Positions 43,753-46,750 of a stretch of DNA of 46,750 nt are shown piece by piece. The notes under the pieces were generated by a model. It saw only the letters and a program-made list of their open reading frames with translations, made no database searches and was not told where the DNA came from. Position numbers and translations under genes: made by a program. Origin of the DNA: Desulforudis sp. (GTDB lineage: Bacteria; Bacillota; Desulfotomaculia; Desulfotomaculales; Desulforudaceae); the NCBI GenBank assembly GCA_003604975.1, contig QZIR01000029.1:1-46750 (forward strand). Direction: 5' to 3'. Numbering within the stretch: the first letter of the stretch is position 1; the number at the start of each line of letters is the position of its first letter.

Positions 43753-43785
43753 GCAGGTTCGACTCCCGCCGTCCCTCTTCAGCCA
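43753..43785 (+). other. Possible 3' end of a tRNA (selC-like), attachment-site remnant
   Basis: GCAGGTTCGACTCC (a T-arm-like stretch as in tRNA-Sec) is followed by CGCCGTCCCTCTTC and a GCCA end. No 5' half is present upstream, and the T-stem pairing is imperfect, so this is only suggestive. Confidence 0.3.
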
Positions 43786-43970
43786 AATAAAGGAATAAAC
43801 GTCAAAAATACTACGCACAACCTTCCTTGACAGTGACAGCCAGCAGTTGCCCCGCCCTTTTCCAGAAATGGGGTTAACAGCCCAAAGAGGATATGAACCG
43901 GATTAATAACAGTTAACGGGCATCGACCAGAAGGCGATATTACTGATATACTACTGATCAAAAGAAGAAT

Positions 43971-43997
43971 GGCGGTTACGAATAACTCGTAACCGCC
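43971..43997 (-). terminator. Hairpin terminator downstream of the tRNA-Thr fragment
   Basis: A perfect 10-bp stem (GGCGGTTACG/CGTAACCGCC) has a 7-base loop. On the minus strand it is followed by ATTCTTCTTTT. It begins 10 bases after the tRNA fragment's CCA-like end, where a native tRNA terminator would be. Confidence 0.6.
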
Positions 43998-44006
43998 TGG
44001 TATTTC

Positions 44007-44051
<45 letters not shown>

Positions 44052-44058
44052 TTATAAT

Positions 44059-45117
44059 CTGATTACCACTAAAGTTCAGCTTCATTTTTTTGTGAGGGGG
44101 TAGTCACTCTGTGAGTACCCAGGCATGGGATAATCTTCCTATACAATATAAGGAGGTTATGCCATGCCCAAAAACAAGATCCAATTTCAACGAGGTTTGA
44201 GTTTGCAACGCTTTCAGCAATTATACGGCACATCCGCTCAATGCCAGGAAGTATTGCTCAAAAAACGCTGGCCTTCTGGTTTTGTTTGTCCTCAATGCAA
44301 CCATACCCTGTATTACAAGTTGGCCACCAGGCCACTCTACCAGTGTCAACGATGCCGATGCCAAACCTCTCTGACCAGCGGCACGATTTTTGATTCCAGC
44401 AAACTGCCTCTCACGATCTGGTTTCTTGCGATCTACCTGATCAGCCAGTCAAAAGACGGCCTTTCTTCTCTTAATCTTGCCCGCATTCTTGGCGTATCAG
44501 CCAATGCTGGCCTGCGTCTCAAACATAAACTCCAGCAGGTCATGAAGAATGAGGATGACCGCCTGCAACTCTCGGGCATCGTTCAGGTAGATGATGCCTA
44601 TTGGGGTGGCAAAAAGCACGACGGCAAACGAGGCCGTGGCGCATCTGGTAAAACTCCATTTCTTGCTGCAGTCTCAACTAACTGCAAAGGCCATCCCATT
44701 CATATGCGACTGAGCAGAGTGCGATCATTTACCTCTGCCGAGGTGAGTCGCTGGTCTGCAAAACACCTGCAGACTTCCACTCTTGTTGTCTCTGACGGGC
44801 TCCATTGCTTCTCCGGTATTGCCCAGTCAGGCTTCCTGCATGAAACCATTATCACAGGTGGCGGATATGAAAGTATGCAGATCAAGGTATTTTCCTGGGT
44901 CAACACCATGCTTGGCAATGTGAAGAAATCGATCCATGGCACTTATCATTCCGTGAGCAGAAAACATTTGCCTCGGTATCTTGCAGAGTTTTGTTTTCGG
45001 TTTAACAGGCGGTTCAATCTCGGCTTTATGGTCGGAGCCCTGGTCAAAGCCTCTGCTCATTCCAAACCCATTCCTCAGCATAAACTTAAACTTGCTGAGA
45101 TATGGTGGTAATCAGAA
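44059..45117 (+). mobile_element. IS1595-family insertion sequence
   Basis: Ends CTGATTACCAC...CAGC at the left and GCTGAGATATGGTGGTAATCAG near the right. Both sides are flanked by ATTATAAT (44051-44058 and 45118-45125), an 8-bp direct repeat fitting IS1595 duplications. The right end has two extra bases before the duplication. It inserted next to the tRNA-Thr fragment. Confidence 0.85.
44164..45111 (+). CDS. IS1595-family transposase
   Basis: A 315-aa transposase. An N-terminal zinc ribbon (FVCPQCNHTLYYKL and YQCQRCRCQTS) is followed by the DDE/DDN core (VQVDDAYWGGKKHDGKRGRG, LVVSDGLHCFSGI and WVNTMLGNVKKSIHGTYHSV) typical of ISXO2-like IS1595 enzymes. AAGGAGG lies upstream of the ATG. The protein appears intact and nearly fills the element. 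Confidence 0.92.
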   Translation: MPKNKIQFQRGLSLQRFQQLYGTSAQCQEVLLKKRWPSGFVCPQCNHTLYYKLATRPLYQCQRCRCQTSLTSGTIFDSSKLPLTIWFLAIYLISQSKDGLSSLNLARILGVSANAGLRLKHKLQQVMKNEDDRLQLSGIVQVDDAYWGGKKHDGKRGRGASGKTPFLAAVSTNCKGHPIHMRLSRVRSFTSAEVSRWSAKHLQTSTLVVSDGLHCFSGIAQSGFLHETIITGGGYESMQIKVFSWVNTMLGNVKKSIHGTYHSVSRKHLPRYLAEFCFRFNRRFNLGFMVGALVKASAHSKPIPQHKLKLAEIWW

Positions 45118-45243
45118 ATTATAATGACCACTGAGATTCTCTTGTACCAACCTGATTTCATGTGTTATTATTAAAATAGATTGTATATTCGGAATGCTAT
45201 TTCTATTATACCGGGGCCTATAAAGTTATTCAGGCAGGAAAAA

Positions 45244-45552
45244 ATGACCATCGCACAAGAGAGTGAAACCATTCTTTGCCCCCATTGCGGGGCGAGGTTG
45301 GATATCGACGAAGAGCTGTGCTGGGCCTGCGGGAAGTTGATGATTGCATACGCGGCCCCGAGGATTTCGTTCATGGCTGTTTTCTTTGGAGTGATTTGTT
45401 CTTGGTTCCGGGAAGCATTACACCACCCCGATGCAAACAAGTCGGAAATTGGTGAGATCAACCCGGCAACAAGTTTGCCTGTTGTGGGCAGACAGGGGGG
45501 CCTCGGAGGCGTTGATATTGCGGGCAACGCTTACGGAGCGGATTTCGAGTAA
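45244..45552 (+). CDS. Zinc-ribbon protein
   Basis: The start at 45244 follows GGCAGGAAAA and gives a 102-aa protein. Residues 10-30 hold CPHCGARLDIDEELCWACGK, a two-CxxC zinc ribbon. The rest is a short hydrophobic segment (ISFMAVFFGVICSWF) and a Gly-rich tail. The longer frame from 45181 is not supported. It converges with the TraG-like gene with a 19-base gap. Confidence 0.6.
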   Translation: MTIAQESETILCPHCGARLDIDEELCWACGKLMIAYAAPRISFMAVFFGVICSWFREALHHPDANKSEIGEINPATSLPVVGRQGGLGGVDIAGNAYGADFE

Positions 45553-45570
45553 CCTGTATTGCTGCTTCGG

Positions 45571-46750
45571 CTACTCTGAGTTCTTCTTTTCTATTTTTTC
45601 AGTGTTTCCAAGGGTTGAATATCCTCCCTGTACGGGTCCTGGTTCCGGCAAGGTAACCGCTTCGGCAACATCCGGGGTTGTGTAATAAACCGATTCGTTG
45701 TCCAACCGGTCCGGCTGGCTGTCCACCAGTCCCTTGAATACGGAGCCTGTGGCTTCCGAGGCCATGCCGGCAGCAGTTGTACGAATACGGCCTTCCCCTG
45801 ACTCTTCCACGCTGTTGAATTGCCGTACTCGGTCAGCGCCCCGCATAGCCATTTCTCCGGTTGGCTCACTCATCATGCTATCGCTCTTCGGCGTGGCAAA
45901 ACTGTCCTGGCGGATACCCGAAGTCAAGGTATCCGCCGTTACCGCTGCCTGATTTACTCTGCCAGACTGATCTGCCATTCCTTCCTGTATCCTGCCTCTT
46001 GTTAGATAAATGGTACTGTGAACATCATCGGCGGTAGTACCCCACCCAAAGCCGCCGCCGCTGACAAAGCCTTGGACGATATCGTGCATGTTGGTAACGC
46101 CTTGGCTCCCCTGCTGGGTGAGGAATTCGTTAAAGTCGCTGATGGTACGACGGATATTTTCCGGTGATTCATCCCCGTATCGTTCCCTTGCATAGTTCCT
46201 GACCAGGGCAGTGGTCAGATCGGCGCCGTAGGATTCGGTCGCTGACTCGATGTGTTTTGCATCTCTGAGGAAGGAATAGGCTTCGGACGCACCAATTTTT
46301 TTCGCCAGTTGCGTTGCATAGTCCAAACTGCTGGAATCCTGCAGGGTTTCCCTGAACGCCTCAGCTCGAACCCGGACCTGGTCTCTCGCAAATGCCCGTG
46401 CGGTATCCTCGGAAATATTAAAATCAACCTTCTCGCCATCCTTTCCAGCTACCGTTATTGTCCCACTGCCACTGACACTGAGTATCTTGTCAAATCGTGC
46501 ACCCATGGCGGTATTGAACGCATTCTGCGTATTCTGGTCCATGGTATGGACAAAACTCGACTGGTCATGAATTGCCCGTTTCCAGTTCTCCGTAATCCGG
46601 TTGTTGAGGGTATTGCTGAAGGACTGGGCTTCGCTGCTGCTGAGACTGTCCTTCTGGATCTGCTGCCAGGCCGTGTTCCAGTTGGTGTCGGTGCCCATTC
46701 TATTTGATGCAGCCGCGATCATCTGGTGCTGAGCCATGGCGCCGACCTTT
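45571..46750 (-). CDS. TraG-like conjugation protein, C-terminal part (cut by window edge)
   Basis: At least 388 aa, with the frame still open into the window end (KVGAM before the first visible Met), so the gene begins outside. It is Ser/Gln/Asn-rich with a long helical region (TDTNWNTAWQQIQKDSLSSS, DQVRVRAEAFRETLQDSSSL and SEAYSFLRDAKHIESATESY) resembling the C-terminal half of TraG mating-pair stabilisation and entry-exclusion proteins of F-like and ICE systems. There is no coupling-protein ATPase motif, so it is not VirD4/TraD. The call is based on composition and pattern, not on a strict motif. Confidence 0.5.
   Translation of the reverse strand, partial: KVGAMAQHQMIAAASNRMGTDTNWNTAWQQIQKDSLSSSEAQSFSNTLNNRITENWKRAIHDQSSFVHTMDQNTQNAFNTAMGARFDKILSVSGSGTITVAGKDGEKVDFNISEDTARAFARDQVRVRAEAFRETLQDSSSLDYATQLAKKIGASEAYSFLRDAKHIESATESYGADLTTALVRNYARERYGDESPENIRRTISDFNEFLTQQGSQGVTNMHDIVQGFVSGGGFGWGTTADDVHSTIYLTRGRIQEGMADQSGRVNQAAVTADTLTSGIRQDSFATPKSDSMMSEPTGEMAMRGADRVRQFNSVEESGEGRIRTTAAGMASEATGSVFKGLVDSQPDRLDNESVYYTTPDVAEAVTLPEPGPVQGGYSTLGNTEKIEKKNSE

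Larger units (their letters stand above)
43376..44006. other. Gene-poor junction region with tRNA fragments
   Basis: No supported gene over about 630 bases. Repeated GTGTGTGAA motifs lie near 43465-43520. A tRNA-like 3' end is seen near 43753-43785 and a minus-strand hairpin at 43971-43997. The mix suggests old element boundaries. Confidence 0.5.

Overview
The window looks like accessory DNA of a Gram-negative bacterium, part of a conjugative plasmid or integrative element. Its left edge has an ArdC-type antirestriction gene and a ParA partition operon. Its right edge has a TraG-like conjugation gene. Taxonomy cannot be fixed from sequence alone. The mix of IS4, IS1634 and IS1595 elements, a MucR/Ros regulator and GC-rich genes beside AT-rich cargo would fit a Desulfobacterota (deltaproteobacterial) host, but that is a weak inference.

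Layout. (1) 1-2100: end of ardC with a terminator, then parA and a small partner gene. (2) 2200-20040, all on the minus strand: a defence island. Its core is a tightly coupled operon: a 1764-aa DEAD/DUF1998 helicase, an SNF2-type helicase (DrmD-like), an Eco57I/DrmMI-like adenine methylase, a HEPN-motif protein and a degenerate phospholipase-D-fold protein. This resembles class 1 DISARM, but one long polypeptide carries both the helicase and DUF1998 parts, and a HEPN gene overlaps the methylase stop. Downstream lie the decayed tail of a second methylase, a 59-aa gene coupled to a papain-like cysteine protease, and an HNH nuclease with its own operator-like repeats. (3) About 20400-28250, plus strand and AT-richer: an integron-type cassette array without an integrase (CALIN-like). 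Its genes include two PD-(D/E)XK-fold proteins, a DUF6338 membrane protein, a TIR-domain protein and an AbiGi-like protein, separated by attC-like folds.

(4) Recent transposition: an IS4-family element splits the TIR gene (9-bp target duplication) and an IS1634-family element splits a serine resolvase (5-bp duplication). Removing each element restores one continuous frame. (5) 31350-43375, minus strand: a MucR-type regulator, then secreted or envelope proteins (a PEGA-domain protein, three small exported proteins, an L,D-transpeptidase, a divergent GspE/PilB-like ATPase, a membrane protein, a Tat-like protein with 63-bp tandem repeats, a 706-aa MORN protein and a TPR-like protein). A 5'-truncated second copy of the membrane protein closes this block. 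(6) 43376-46750: a tRNA-Thr(CGT) 3' half that looks like an integrase attachment footprint, an IS1595-family element beside it, a zinc-ribbon protein and the TraG-like gene.

The best candidate for an undescribed system is the 3280-20040 operon: a DISARM-like helicase/methylase core joined to a predicted HEPN RNase, a PLD-fold protein and a coupled small-protein/cysteine-protease pair.
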